25,212 bases of DNA from NCBI RefSeq assembly GCF_000003605.2, contig NW_003142798.1, positions 332,359-357,570 on the forward strand, written 5' to 3'. Numbering within the stretch: the stretch's first letter is position 1; every line of letters begins with the position of its first letter. The notes below the pieces were generated by a model. That model was not told where the DNA came from and did no database searches. It saw only the letters and a list, made by a program, of their open reading frames with translations. The translations under genes and the position numbers were made by a program. Below are positions 11,841-20,826 of this stretch, one piece after another. This DNA comes from Saccoglossus kowalevskii (Eukaryota; Hemichordata; Enteropneusta; Harrimaniidae).

Positions 11841-12469
11841 TTTTTTTACTACACCGTTATTGCGTGTGAATCATGATACAAAAGCTGGCTCTTCCATGTC
11901 GTCATCACCTGTTCCCTTCAAAAATAACAATATAAGACGATTAGAATGAATATAACAATCTGCGAAAATCACTAACAACTCTTTTTAGCAAACACACATA
12001 TCATTCTTGTTTAAAAATATGAAGTAATAGTAATAATGAAATTCAAACACTGATGTAATAATTATCCTAAGTACTCGTAATTGTGACGTGTTTTGCACTG
12101 ACGTCTACAGTTGCCATGGTAACTTAGAAACAGTGTAACAATATATAATAAATATGATTCTCTTACATGCAGTTAAACAGCCTAATAACTCACGCATATT
12201 GACTAGAGATTCCACGTCGTTGTTCATCAGTGTAGACAGCCTGGCTATTTTAAGGTTAACAGCGTTATATAGTATGATATAGCAATACATTTAAATCCAC
12301 AGAATTGTCTGTATTAAAACACGTTTGTTTTTTTTCACGACGACAGCACGCTTTTTTAATGTCTCTTATTGACATCATATGTTACTATGGTTACCTGTAT
12401 GTCCGAGAATGATACTGTGCCTTTTTCTTAGGTTGCGAGTAATGGTTTCCCAAAGATGGAAAATCAGAC
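11841..12469. other. AT-rich spacer upstream of the FAM181-like gene
   Basis: No coding region, repeat or RNA gene can be supported. The sequence is AT-rich with short poly-T tracts (near 12330 and 12350) and returns to mixed composition approaching the promoter of the downstream gene. It would be a natural place for distal regulatory sites, but I see no dense motif cluster before about 12470. Confidence 0.45.
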
Positions 12470-12473
12470 GAGC

Positions 12474-12590
12474 ACGACAATGTTTATATGAAGTTATCAT
12501 TACACCGCTAAATGTTCCTAAATATCACAGAGATATTACAAAATCGTTTTGAAGACAATTACAAAGGATCGAAGCACTTTGTACAACAAG
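12474..12590. promoter_or_regulatory. Cluster of SOX/TCF-like sites upstream of the promoter
   Basis: Within about 115 bases there are ACAATG (near 12478), ACAAT (12555-12559), ACAAAGG (12561-12567), its inverse CTTTGT (12577-12582) and ACAAC soon after. ACAAT/ACAAAG are core recognition sequences of HMG-box factors (SOX and TCF/LEF), and the ACAAAG/CTTTGT pair forms an inverted arrangement with a 9-base spacer. Vertebrate FAM181 genes are expressed in the nervous system, where SoxB factors act, so the position is suggestive. Such short AT-rich motifs also arise by chance. Confidence 0.3.
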
Positions 12591-12622
12591 AACTTTTCTG
12601 TTTTTCAACTCGCAACATAGGA

Positions 12623-12731
12623 GGGCGGGCTATTCGAGGAAAGCATCCTCCAATAAGAAACCCTTACCGGTGAGTGGTCGAGTATAAGTGACAACGCCAA
12701 GCAGTTGCAATTTAATAGCGCTCTTATAAAA
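12623..12731 (+). promoter_or_regulatory. GC-box / CCAAT / TATA promoter candidate for the FAM181-like gene
   Basis: In order on the + strand are a GC box GGGCGGG (12623-12629), a CCAAT box (12650-12654) and a TATA box TATAAAA (12725-12731). If the TATA box is used, transcription begins near 12755-12762, with CCAAT and GC box about 105 and 135 bases upstream, roughly the usual arrangement. The only clear gene downstream on this strand is the FAM181-like frame starting at 13485. A weaker TATA-like AATAAAAGG at 13218-13226 is an alternative nearer start. A donor-like GTGAGT at 12670-12675 lies upstream of the TATA box and would only matter if transcription began earlier. Confidence 0.45.
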
Positions 12732-12901
12732 CGACATCGACTGAACGTGATGTCCGCTCGGTCACATATGCGCTCACAACAGCCCAATTAGCCGCCGATA
12801 AATCAAGTACAAAGGAAGCAAGCGATAGAAAGACAGCGGTGAAAGGAACGGTTATTTAGTGGCGGAGATTCGCCTTCAGTACGCCCAAGCGGATTGGCCG
12901 T

Positions 12902-12951
12902 NNNNNNNNNNNNNNNNNNNNNNNNNNNNNNNNNNNNNNNNNNNNNNNNNN
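12902..12951. other. Assembly gap (50 Ns)
   Basis: Exactly 50 undetermined bases, a round number that suggests a scaffold-gap placeholder or minimum gap size, so the true length is unknown. It lies between the promoter candidate and the start of the FAM181-like coding region, within the presumed 5' leader or first intron. Any feature in the missing DNA, such as a splice donor or an upstream exon, is invisible here. Confidence 0.98.
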
Positions 12952-13415
12952 TGTTTGTGTGTATGGAAGTGCCGATTGAACACTGACGACGCCACGCTGT
13001 GAGAACTACATACATACCTCTACGGTGGGAGTTGTTTACAACGCTTCTTTTATTAGCTGTCTTTAATGGTAATTTTGTACCCGACACGTCTGTATTGGAA
13101 ATGCTATCGTGGCCATCAAGTTCAGGACACGAGTTGCAAGGGTGCATAACATTCGTACTACACCGTCCTACTGTTACAGTGCACCGAACACGCGTTGGCG
13201 CCGTGGGAATAGATCAGAATAAAAGGCGCTTTATACCGGACATCTGTTTAGGGTACGAAGACAGTTTAGTATAATCAACACGTGTAGTGCCAGAAGTTGG
13301 AGAACACCCCCAATCAAGGCATAACCAAGTCATTGGTGACAGTGTACGCAAATGCATTCGCGATCTGAGAAACAGTTCTGAGCAACAACCGAGTGTAACT
13401 TCTTTGAGCCCAGGA

Positions 13416-13439
13416 CTGATAATTGTTGTGTCTTCACAG
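13416..13439 (+). other. Splice acceptor with branch-point-like motif
   Basis: The sequence CTGAT (13416-13420) fits the animal branch-point consensus. It is followed by a T-rich tract (TTGTTGTGTCTTCACAG) ending in CAG at 13439. Spacing of about 20 bases from branch point to AG is typical. The exon would begin at 13440, leaving 45 bases of 5' UTR before the ATG at 13485. The donor is not obvious in the visible leader and may be in the 50-N gap or at one of several weak GT sites (for example GGTAATTT near 13067). Confidence 0.45.
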
Positions 13440-13484
13440 TTTTGTGAACTCTTAATCGTGTTTTTAAAAGAAATCTTTTGTATA

Positions 13485-14645
13485 ATGGCGAATATGAATT
13501 TTTTGCTCGGGGGAACATACCCTGTTCCACAGCCTACTTGCCAGCAAGACAAGGGGAAGGACCTGCTCACGTTTGTCAACGTTGCATCGTCGCATATAAT
13601 GCGCACTTTACAGAAACCAAAGAAAGGAAGATCGAAGAAAAGAAACGTTAATCACCGCCGGTTTCTTGAGAAGCAACTCTGTAAAAAATACAGCACACCG
13701 GTCGCGGCTGTTGTCACGGAAGTCGAGTTGGTTGAGGAGAATGCCACAGACTCGAACAGCGTCGCTTCGATAGACAAAGATACGAAGATTTCTCGAGTTA
13801 TGCCGAGCCAAAATAACATTTGCACCAGAGAAAACGGCACATGCAAAGATAGGAACGCTATGAAAAATGAAAAACAATTTATCGAACGATCAAACGGTGT
13901 TATGTACCGAAAACCACCACCGAGGCACAAAGTTTCGCCGAGTTATGTCGAAGCTGATCATGCATTCGTTCTTGGATCCAACACGACATCAAGCTGCGCA
14001 TATAAAACACAAAATTGCAGACTTAGTGGACAAACTCACCCCCCTATGTCAAATGGTGAGTTTTACTGTCAAAATAATAATTTTTACAACAGATCAGTCA
14101 AATTGGGTCGATCGACTTCAATGGCGACACCTTCAGTGATTTCTCCAGTGGCCTCGGCATCTGAAGTTATGTACGATGTTGACATTTCAGGGCCACATTT
14201 CCAGGAAATCACCGATATCCTGACACCAATTTTTTCCGATGCCGATACTGGAATTACGCAATACCGCGACAATTGTTCGAGTAATTCGGAAATGTCGAAG
14301 TCTTCGATCTGTTGTGCCACTAACACGGCTTTGAACTATGTGGACTACCAAACCGGTCGGGATTACGCCGACTCGCCGACAGAATCTAACGTTTCTTATA
14401 GCACGGAACAATCTTCCGAATTTGAGTACGACATTCCGACATCGGAGCAACACATTGGACAGCATCAAGGCACGGTCACGGAATATACGGAGCTTTCGCC
14501 GTGCATGTACAGCGACTTAAGCGGCTGGATCAGTCGTGATAGCAATCTTTCCAACTTGTACGATCTTACAGTTCAGCTTCTCGAGCAACAACAACGAGAC
14601 TTACCATGCGGTGAAAGTGGAGTGGCGTTAGCCGCAAACATTTGA
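13485..14645 (+). CDS. FAM181-like protein (FAM181A/FAM181B family), single-exon coding region
   Basis: The 386-residue product matches the FAM181 core in residues 26-70. A DLLTFVNVASSHI segment, close to the family's LL-F-(V/I)-(N/D)-ASS-I pattern, precedes a basic stretch with KKRNVNHRRFLEKQL, matching the family's (K/R)-V-(N/D)-H-R-(K/R)-(Y/F)-L-(Q/E)-KQ pattern. Vertebrate FAM181A and FAM181B bind TEAD factors, the Hippo-pathway effectors, through an omega loop of the LP-SF type after this core. Here the nearest candidate is residues 147-156 (RHKVSPSYVE), a degenerate version. The basic run at 44-59 could be a nuclear signal. The rest is Ser/Thr/Asn/Tyr-rich and looks disordered, with an acidic, hydrophobic-spiked C-terminal half (ITDILTPIFSDAD at 232-244; MYSDLSGWISRDSNL at 341-355) that might act in transcription. 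The ATG at 13485 is the first in frame, with A at -3 and G at +4. The frame extends upstream only to a GTG. Lack of introns in the coding region agrees with vertebrate FAM181 genes. Whether it is an orthologue of A, B or their ancestor cannot be decided here. Confidence 0.87.
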   Translation: MANMNFLLGGTYPVPQPTCQQDKGKDLLTFVNVASSHIMRTLQKPKKGRSKKRNVNHRRFLEKQLCKKYSTPVAAVVTEVELVEENATDSNSVASIDKDTKISRVMPSQNNICTRENGTCKDRNAMKNEKQFIERSNGVMYRKPPPRHKVSPSYVEADHAFVLGSNTTSSCAYKTQNCRLSGQTHPPMSNGEFYCQNNNFYNRSVKLGRSTSMATPSVISPVASASEVMYDVDISGPHFQEITDILTPIFSDADTGITQYRDNCSSNSEMSKSSICCATNTALNYVDYQTGRDYADSPTESNVSYSTEQSSEFEYDIPTSEQHIGQHQGTVTEYTELSPCMYSDLSGWISRDSNLSNLYDLTVQLLEQQQRDLPCGESGVALAANI

Positions 14646-15072
14646 GCTCAGAATCTACATTGTATTTGTTTTTTTGAAAAGCTTTAATTTTGCCACATAA
14701 ATGAATTGCAAACCATTTTCTAAATTATTCAGTACGCTGTTTAGAGACACTTTGTTGATCTGCTAAATTCTTAACTGCCGTAATGATATACGATAGTTAC
14801 CCAATGTTAGTTCAGCGTGCCAAGTGTTCGATGTACCAGCTGAGACACGAAAAGAATGAAGAGCTCACTTTTTTTTCCTACTAATGGTTTAACTGCCGAT
14901 AATTATGTTCGACCTTTAAGTTCAGTTCCCTCACATTTATTAAGCTTATATATTTGATTCATTCGGTAAATGATTGCAATAATTATATGGTTATCAATGA
15001 CTTTTTCTGACATGGATTGAATGGGCGACAAGAGCCCCAGTGTTTATACAACTAACACAAGACTTTTCACTA

Positions 15073-15093
15073 AATAAAAGTGGTCTGATTTTT
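15073..15093 (+). terminator. Poly(A) signal candidate of the FAM181-like gene
   Basis: A canonical AATAAA (15073-15078) is followed closely by a GT/T-rich element (GTGGTCTGATTTTT, about 15080-15093), the usual arrangement around an animal cleavage site. It would give a 3' UTR of about 440 bases. I saw no AATAAA or ATTAAA on the + strand between the stop at 14645 and this point. The intervening UTR is AT-rich with poly-T tracts. Confidence 0.5.
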
Positions 15094-16319
15094 AAAGGAT
15101 AAAAATCTATGAAGCGTCTCGTTCGTGAACAATCAACAATACGAGCTGTATAACAAGCACGCGTGGTAATAGAGAGTTTATTTTTGAAGGTGTCGAACAA
15201 GTTTGGATTGTTGTTGTTATACGCTCGATGGTTTATTGTTGTCAGTTTTAGTTGAGTTAAATAGACTTGGCTACACCCCACTGGATAAAACCTTATCCAG
15301 CGGCTTACAATGAAAATTCAATTCCATAACCCATTCATACATTTATCTAACTTGGAACAACGATACCTTAATTACAACGTATGATACTTAATTTTGGGCA
15401 CAAAAATTGAATAATATCTACTCCCATGTTGAAGTCAGAAGGTGTTGGTTTTTGATAAAAACTACAGAAAGCCCGTCAATGTCAACTCTCCCAAGGTCGT
15501 CAGTCGTCGTATAATTTCATGACCTGGCTTTAGTACGGTTGACTGGCTATTTCGTTATATCCTGTTTACTAATCATCGAAAATAGACGATTAAATTTAGA
15601 CAGTTTATCATCCATGAAATAGGCATATTCTGAGTCTCCGATCTATGTTAATTTACCAGAGGATAGGAAATCGACGTTTAAAGACACTTATAAGGACGCT
15701 AACCACGTCACTAACTACGAAATAACCTAACATGGTGATTATTTTTGTACAGACAACGCACGTTTTTTTATTTATTTAGAATGGAAATAATGAAACCCAC
15801 TGCATATTGTTCTGTCATTTTATTCATTATTTGTCAAATATTAATATTGTTTATTTTGCTAAAACTGGTCACACGACTTGACGGATTATACTGTTTTGCC
15901 TATGAGTCATATTCCTGTAGACAAATGTTTCTGATCGATAATCTTATTGGCAATAATAAAAAAGAACAATAATCATGTAAACATTAAACTGGTAGGAAAT
16001 GTTGATATTATTAAATAATTCAGTGGCTCTTTAATATCTCGACGCATTGAACATTATCCACTTGTCAGTTCTATGGTACAAAAATGAAACAAAACACACT
16101 TTGAGTTTATATGTTTATTTCTTTTTAATGTGTTGATAACATGTACAGTAACGCGAGATACGCACAGTCGTCCACTTGCATAACATGTACGTGTTCGTCA
16201 ATTTGCTTCACTAACAATCGTGATGAAAACAATATTTACTTCAAAACAACTTTTCTTGATGAGAGGGAGAGGTCACATTTGTTGCCACGGTGACGTACAT
16301 ACGTTTTATTTCCTATTTC
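15094..16319. other. Unassigned AT-rich stretch downstream of the gene
   Basis: No gene can be supported. An ATG frame at 15781-15972 (63 codons) has a good initiation context (A at -3, G at +4) and would encode one strongly hydrophobic segment (residues about 10-28) followed by a Cys/Tyr-containing tail. It is preceded by an acceptor-like TTTTTGTACAG. It might be a small membrane peptide or chance in AT-rich DNA. A perfect hairpin at 15281-15300 is listed separately. Confidence 0.4.
15281..15300. repeat. Perfect 8-bp inverted repeat with 4-base loop
   Basis: CTGGATAA, loop AACC, TTATCCAG. The arms are exactly complementary and the loop is minimal, so the transcript of either strand could form a stable short hairpin. 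It also places two GATAA/TTATC (GATA-factor type) cores back to back. It lies about 200 bases after the poly(A) signal candidate of the FAM181-like gene. No function is known to me. Confidence 0.7.
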
Positions 16320-16348
16320 TTAACCCGTTCATTTATACAACGGGTTAA
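16320..16348. repeat. Perfect 10-bp inverted repeat with 9-base loop
   Basis: TTAACCCGTT, loop CATTTATAC, AACGGGTTAA. All ten arm positions pair. It is directly followed by a G-rich run (GAGGGAGGAGGGGGTGG, about 16353-16370). The arms resemble terminal inverted repeats in size but there is no room for a mobile element between them. A palindromic binding site or RNA hairpin are the simpler readings. Confidence 0.75.
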
Positions 16349-16370
16349 ACTGAGGGAGGAGGGGGTGGTT

Positions 16371-17214
16371 CTACTGGAGTGATAACACGGTGGTACAGAG
16401 GCACGTGTATGAACTTGATAGCCTAACTAAACCATTGAACGTGAACAGTGGTCAAGTACATGCTACAATACAATACACGTGTTCACTTGATGTGAAGTAC
16501 ATGAAGAAAGCAATACACATAATTTCTGGCAAAATTGTTACTGTTTATTCATGTTTAATATATGTATGCGATGTCTCATAGCAAGGATGCATGCAACATA
16601 ACAAAGGAATACTAAATGTGTTAAAGATAGTTATTAATGAATATGGCGTTACATGTGACATAAGCTACTTTATTTGTTTAAAAAACTGCATTTTAAAGTT
16701 TGAACTTCGCGTCAGTTTGAAATTAACTAGACATCAGTTCATGTGGGCAAGCTACATACACGCCTCATACACGACATGAAGTACATGCTACAAACAAGCC
16801 ACACGCAAAATCATCAAGTGCAATTTCCAGTAATTTCCAACTGTTAGCATCACTTTATTTTTTTAACGAGTATTTAAAATATTGTCATTAAAGAGTATTT
16901 ATTATACGTTATTGTTTTTTCATTGCCTCTGTGTTGAATTCCGAACGTATATTTTTTTTTTATCCGGAAACGAACACGTCCCATGAGTGTTGCTGATTTA
17001 ATTTGCTTTGTATACCGTTCCAATCTTGATAATAAATCCCCATGAAATATACATTGTTATTACTTGTGTAGTAATCAATAGGTTCGGTGCTGATTTCTTA
17101 TCTCTCGACCATTGCGACATCAATCATCGAACGAAATTGACAAAGCACGCTGCGCGACACCCTTTTTTTTATTTTTAAAAATTGACTTCTGAAAGAAAAC
17201 GACAAAATAATACA
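16371..17214. other. Unassigned AT-rich stretch with short direct repeats
   Basis: No supportable gene; frames reach only about 63 codons and do not begin in convincing contexts. AAGTACATGCTACAA occurs twice (near 16454 and 16781), with a related GAAGTACATGAAG near 16493. Poly-T tracts occur near 16951 and 17163. No RNA gene is seen. Confidence 0.4.
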
Positions 17215-17500
17215 GTCGATAAAGCTGGCGGGTGAAGGCGAAGGGTATACGTTTCACGGCGGAGATCATCTATCAAGTTCTCTCGAGACTAAGCGACCGG
17301 GTTTCAAGAACCTCCCACTCGTCGCGGCGTTTGCCGGGTTCTCATTGCGTACGTGCACGTGATTTGAGACACACGATATCACTTTACTTCGCGTTCATGC
17401 TATATATCTGGGTGGCCTTGGGTGTGCAGCTGACAAGATTGGCGAGAGACGTTCCACTATCAAAGTGCTTTAAAATGACGTCTTTCGGTGTGTATTGATG
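17215..17500 (+). other. GC-richer island with an 88-codon open frame
   Basis: A sharply bounded rise in GC within AT-rich DNA. The + strand frame 17232-17498 starts at GTG, so it could only be an internal or 3' exon, not a complete gene. A hydrophobic segment (about residues 47-63) is its only visible feature. A double E-box-like ACGTGCACGTG lies near 17351. I do not recognise the peptide; a regulatory element is an equal possibility. Confidence 0.25.
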
Positions 17501-19235
17501 ATCATAACCCCGTCTCAACAACACGCAACATATCATAACGTGGGAAAATGACCCAAATTAATAGCACAAAACTAAAAATGTACACAAGTCAAGTTTCCAA
17601 TAATGCTTCCATCAAAAGTAAAAATATTTTTCCAGCTCAGGAATAGATTTGATAATGATGTAGCCTTGGCACAAAATTAAGCGATCAAAACCACTAATTC
17701 AATAAATAGTGCATTTTAAAGGCTACCATTGAGTCGGTCAATGTGATGAAACCATCACATTTATTACGGAAGAGATAATACAAAATGCAAGATTTGGTAA
17801 CAGAATTCATTTAAAATAAATTAACAATTTTAAAATAAGATAACATATTTTTGGCAAAATCCAAGATTTATCAGCATAAAAACAAATATATCCTTTGAAG
17901 TTCCATTTTTTGTCGCTATATTTCCTAAATGATAACGATCATTGTATATTTATCGTCTCAATCAAAACCATAGAACACCGTATATTAATTTCACGTCACC
18001 ACGGGCGTGTTTAAGGCATACACGCTGCAGTTTCTTTAATAATAGCGTGAGAAAAATGCAGCAGTTTTTTGTCATTTCGATGCCTCTGTCACAATGATGC
18101 ACACTGTTCTAAACTCCCGCTGTGACAATATGTATGGATCTCATGGATGCTATTCGCACCTCGACAATAGACGGTCGAATCTCCTCCTGCCGACCGGCTT
18201 CAGTTCCAGCTTGTACGCCCTGGGGTGGTGGTTTCAATGTCCCGATTCAGTGACGTCACCGTGTATCCGATCACAGGTCTAATTGGCTGCACAGTCAAAC
18301 ACCAAAACAAATGACATTGATCACAATAACAGTGAAAAGTTGTTCCTTTCAGTGCAATCCGCGTTCAGAGGCGAGTTTGCAAGGATCGGACGTAGTTGAG
18401 AAAACAAGATGAAAGCTATGAAAACATCGCGAACAAAGATATGTGTTAGTACATGTAATTAGGAATTAATCGGGAATAAACCAGACTTTAATTAATTGCT
18501 TTCCCGCTTGAAAATAATCTTTTTGACTAAGCATTGTGTCTTAATGTCCGACCTCGTGACCTCCGGGTCAAATGAAGCGTGCGAATGAGATACACATACA
18601 TACACATATATATGAACTTATTTTAAGGTGTGAGTTTCAGGATTAAACCACATCAGTGACAGTGACATATTCTGGACACACGTATAGATATGAGAATAGA
18701 ATACATAAACTTACAATGAACTGATCTGAACTAAAGACGACTATTTTGTGTTTGACACACAATGATGAAACAGCAATCATGTCGTGTTATTTTGTCTTCT
18801 CAGATAACCTCAAGGCCATTGTGAAACATTTATAATATCTAATTTTGCGTTTCACTGTCTTCGTCTCTACTATTTACTGTTATTGTGTACTACCGACTTT
18901 CTGACAGCGAGAAAAACGAAACCCTCCACACCCACTGAATAGGATTTTAATTTCATAGCTAAAGTCTTACAGTTGAATATTATTATATACGCCAGTTGAC
19001 CCTCCTCCCACAGTAAAAATCAATGCTAATGAATCAACTTCACATATCTGCCGTCACAATTACATTTTTTCTGTCTGGACTTGGGTGAAAAATTTTGCAT
19101 ATTTTAAAGTAATTTTCTGCTACGTCTTTTGGACCAATTAACATGATTTTTTTATTGGCTATAAATTTCTATTAAAAAAATCAGTAGGCTTATTTGTGAA
19201 AGGAGACTAAAATTGACTTTGGCGTTCGACTGGTT
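17501..19235. other. Unassigned AT-rich stretch before the minisatellite
   Basis: No gene, RNA or repeat array can be supported. A perfect CRE palindrome TGACGTCA lies at 18251-18258 in a small GC-richer patch (about 18060-18290) that includes a 62-codon frame I do not recognise. A short CA/TA microsatellite lies near 18593-18614. Confidence 0.45.
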
Positions 19236-20826
19236 TTAATATGTATACCAGTGAACATTTCTAGTATATCATTGAATGCTTTCAGTATACAAGTGAACAT
19301 TTTCAGTATATCAGAGAACACTTCCAATATACCAGTAAAAATTTCCAGTATATCAGAGAACACTTCCAATATACCAGTAAAAATTTTCAGTACATCGGAG
19401 AACACTTCCAATATACCAGTAAAAATTTTCAGTATATCAGAGAACACTTCCAATATACCAGTGAACATTTTCAGTACATCGGAGAACACTTCCAGTATAC
19501 CAGTGAATGCTTCCAGTACACCAGTGAACACTTCCAGTACACCAGTAAACATTTCCAGTATATCAGAGAACACTTCCAATATACCAGTAAACATTTTTGT
19601 ATATCAGATAACACTTCCAATATACCAGTAAACATTTTCAGTACATCGGAGAACACTTCCAGTATACCAGTGAATGCTTCCAGAACATCAGAGAACACTT
19701 CCAGTACATCAGTGACCATTTCCAGTATATCAGAGAACACTTCCAATATACCAGTGAATGCTTCCAGTACATCAGTGACCATTTCCAGTATATCAGAGAA
19801 CACTTCCAGTATACCAGTGAATGCTTCCAGTACATCAGAGAACACTTCCAGTACATCAGTGACCATTTTCAGTATATCAGAGAACACTTCCAGTATACAA
19901 GTGAATGCTTCCAGTATATCAGAGAACACTTCCAGTATACCAGTGAATGCTTCCAGTATATCAGTGACCATTTCCTGTACACCAGTGACCATTTTCAGTA
20001 TATCAGAGAACTCTTCCAGTATACCAGGGAATGCTTCCAGTACATCAGAGAACACTTCCAGTACATCAGTGAACACTTCCAGTACATTAGTGAACACTTC
20101 CAGTACATCAGTGACCATTTCCAGTATATCAGAGAACACTTCTTCCAGTATATCAGCGAACACTTCCAGTATACCAGTGAACACTTCCAGTACATCAGTG
20201 AACACTTCCAGTACATCAGTGAACACTTACAGTACATCTGTGAACATTTCGAATACACTATTGAACACTTCCAGTACATCAGTGAACACTTCCAGTACAC
20301 TAGTGAACACTTCCAATACACTAGTGAAAACTTACAATACACTAGTGAACACTTCCAATGCACTAGTGAACACTTCCAGTCCATCAGTGAACACTTCCAG
20401 TACACTAGTGGACACTTTCAATACACTAGTGAGCACATTAATGAACAGTACACTAGTGAAATTTCCAGTACACTAGTGAACAGTTCCAGTACATTAGTGA
20501 ACACTTCAAATACACTAGTGAACACTTCCAATACACTAGTAAACACTTCCAATACACAAGTGAACACTTCCAATACACTAGTAAACACTTCCAATACACT
20601 ACTGAACACTTACAAAACACTAGTGAACACTTCCAATACACTAGTGAACACTTCCAATACACTAGTGAACACTTTCAATACACTAGTGAACACTTCTAAT
20701 ACACAAGTGGACACTTCCAGTACATCAGTGAACACTTCCAGTACACTAGTGGACACTTTCAATGCACTAGTGAGCACATTATTGAACACTTCCAATACAT
20801 TATTGAACACTTCCACAACATATATT
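19236..20826. repeat. Minisatellite, 21-bp unit, about 75 copies
   Basis: The consensus unit is close to AGTGAACACTTCCAGTACAT plus C (21 bases). The array has distinct blocks. At about 19300-19600 the period is 42 bp (GAGAACACTTCCAATATACC alternating with AGTAAAAATTTTCAGTATATC). At about 19690-19950 a 63-bp trimer dominates (GTGAATGCTTCC, GTGACCATTTCC, GAGAACACTTCC). At about 20040-20300 near-identical 21-mers end in ACATC. At about 20290-20770 a variant carries ACTAGT and CAATAC. Because 21 is a multiple of 3 and the unit lacks stops in several frames, long open frames run through it on both strands: + strand with a Thr/Ser/Asn/Val heptad (NTSSTSV type), minus strand with an EVFTDVL-type heptad. 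Single-base shifts near 19600 and irregular units near 20440 change the frame, which argues against one continuous coding sequence. Confidence 0.95.

Noticed and set aside
12803-13147. A 114-codon minus-strand frame
   Set aside because: It runs through the 50 Ns, so a third of its evidence is absent, and it is a frame on the opposite strand of the leader region without known similarity.
12999-13274. A 91-codon + strand frame with a signal-peptide-like Leu-rich start
   Set aside because: It starts at GTG. The in-frame ATG upstream (12963) is cut off by a TGA at 12984. It lies in the presumed leader or intron of the FAM181-like gene.
13287-13484. Upstream extension of the FAM181-like frame by 66 codons
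   Set aside because: The extension begins at GTG, not ATG, and contains no in-frame ATG before 13485. It also overlaps a good splice acceptor at 13439, so it is most likely intron and 5' UTR.
14994-15281. A 95-codon minus-strand frame overlapping the poly(A) signal region
   Set aside because: It starts at GTG, has no known domain, and lies in the 3' UTR and flank of the FAM181-like gene.
16320-16348. The hairpin arms as terminal inverted repeats of a miniature transposon
   Set aside because: Only 9 bases lie between the arms, and no target-site duplication was noticed outside them.
19236-20826. CRISPR-like or centromeric satellite array
   Set aside because: Units abut without unique spacers, so it is not CRISPR-like. 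The unit is too short and the array too small to call a centromeric satellite from this window.
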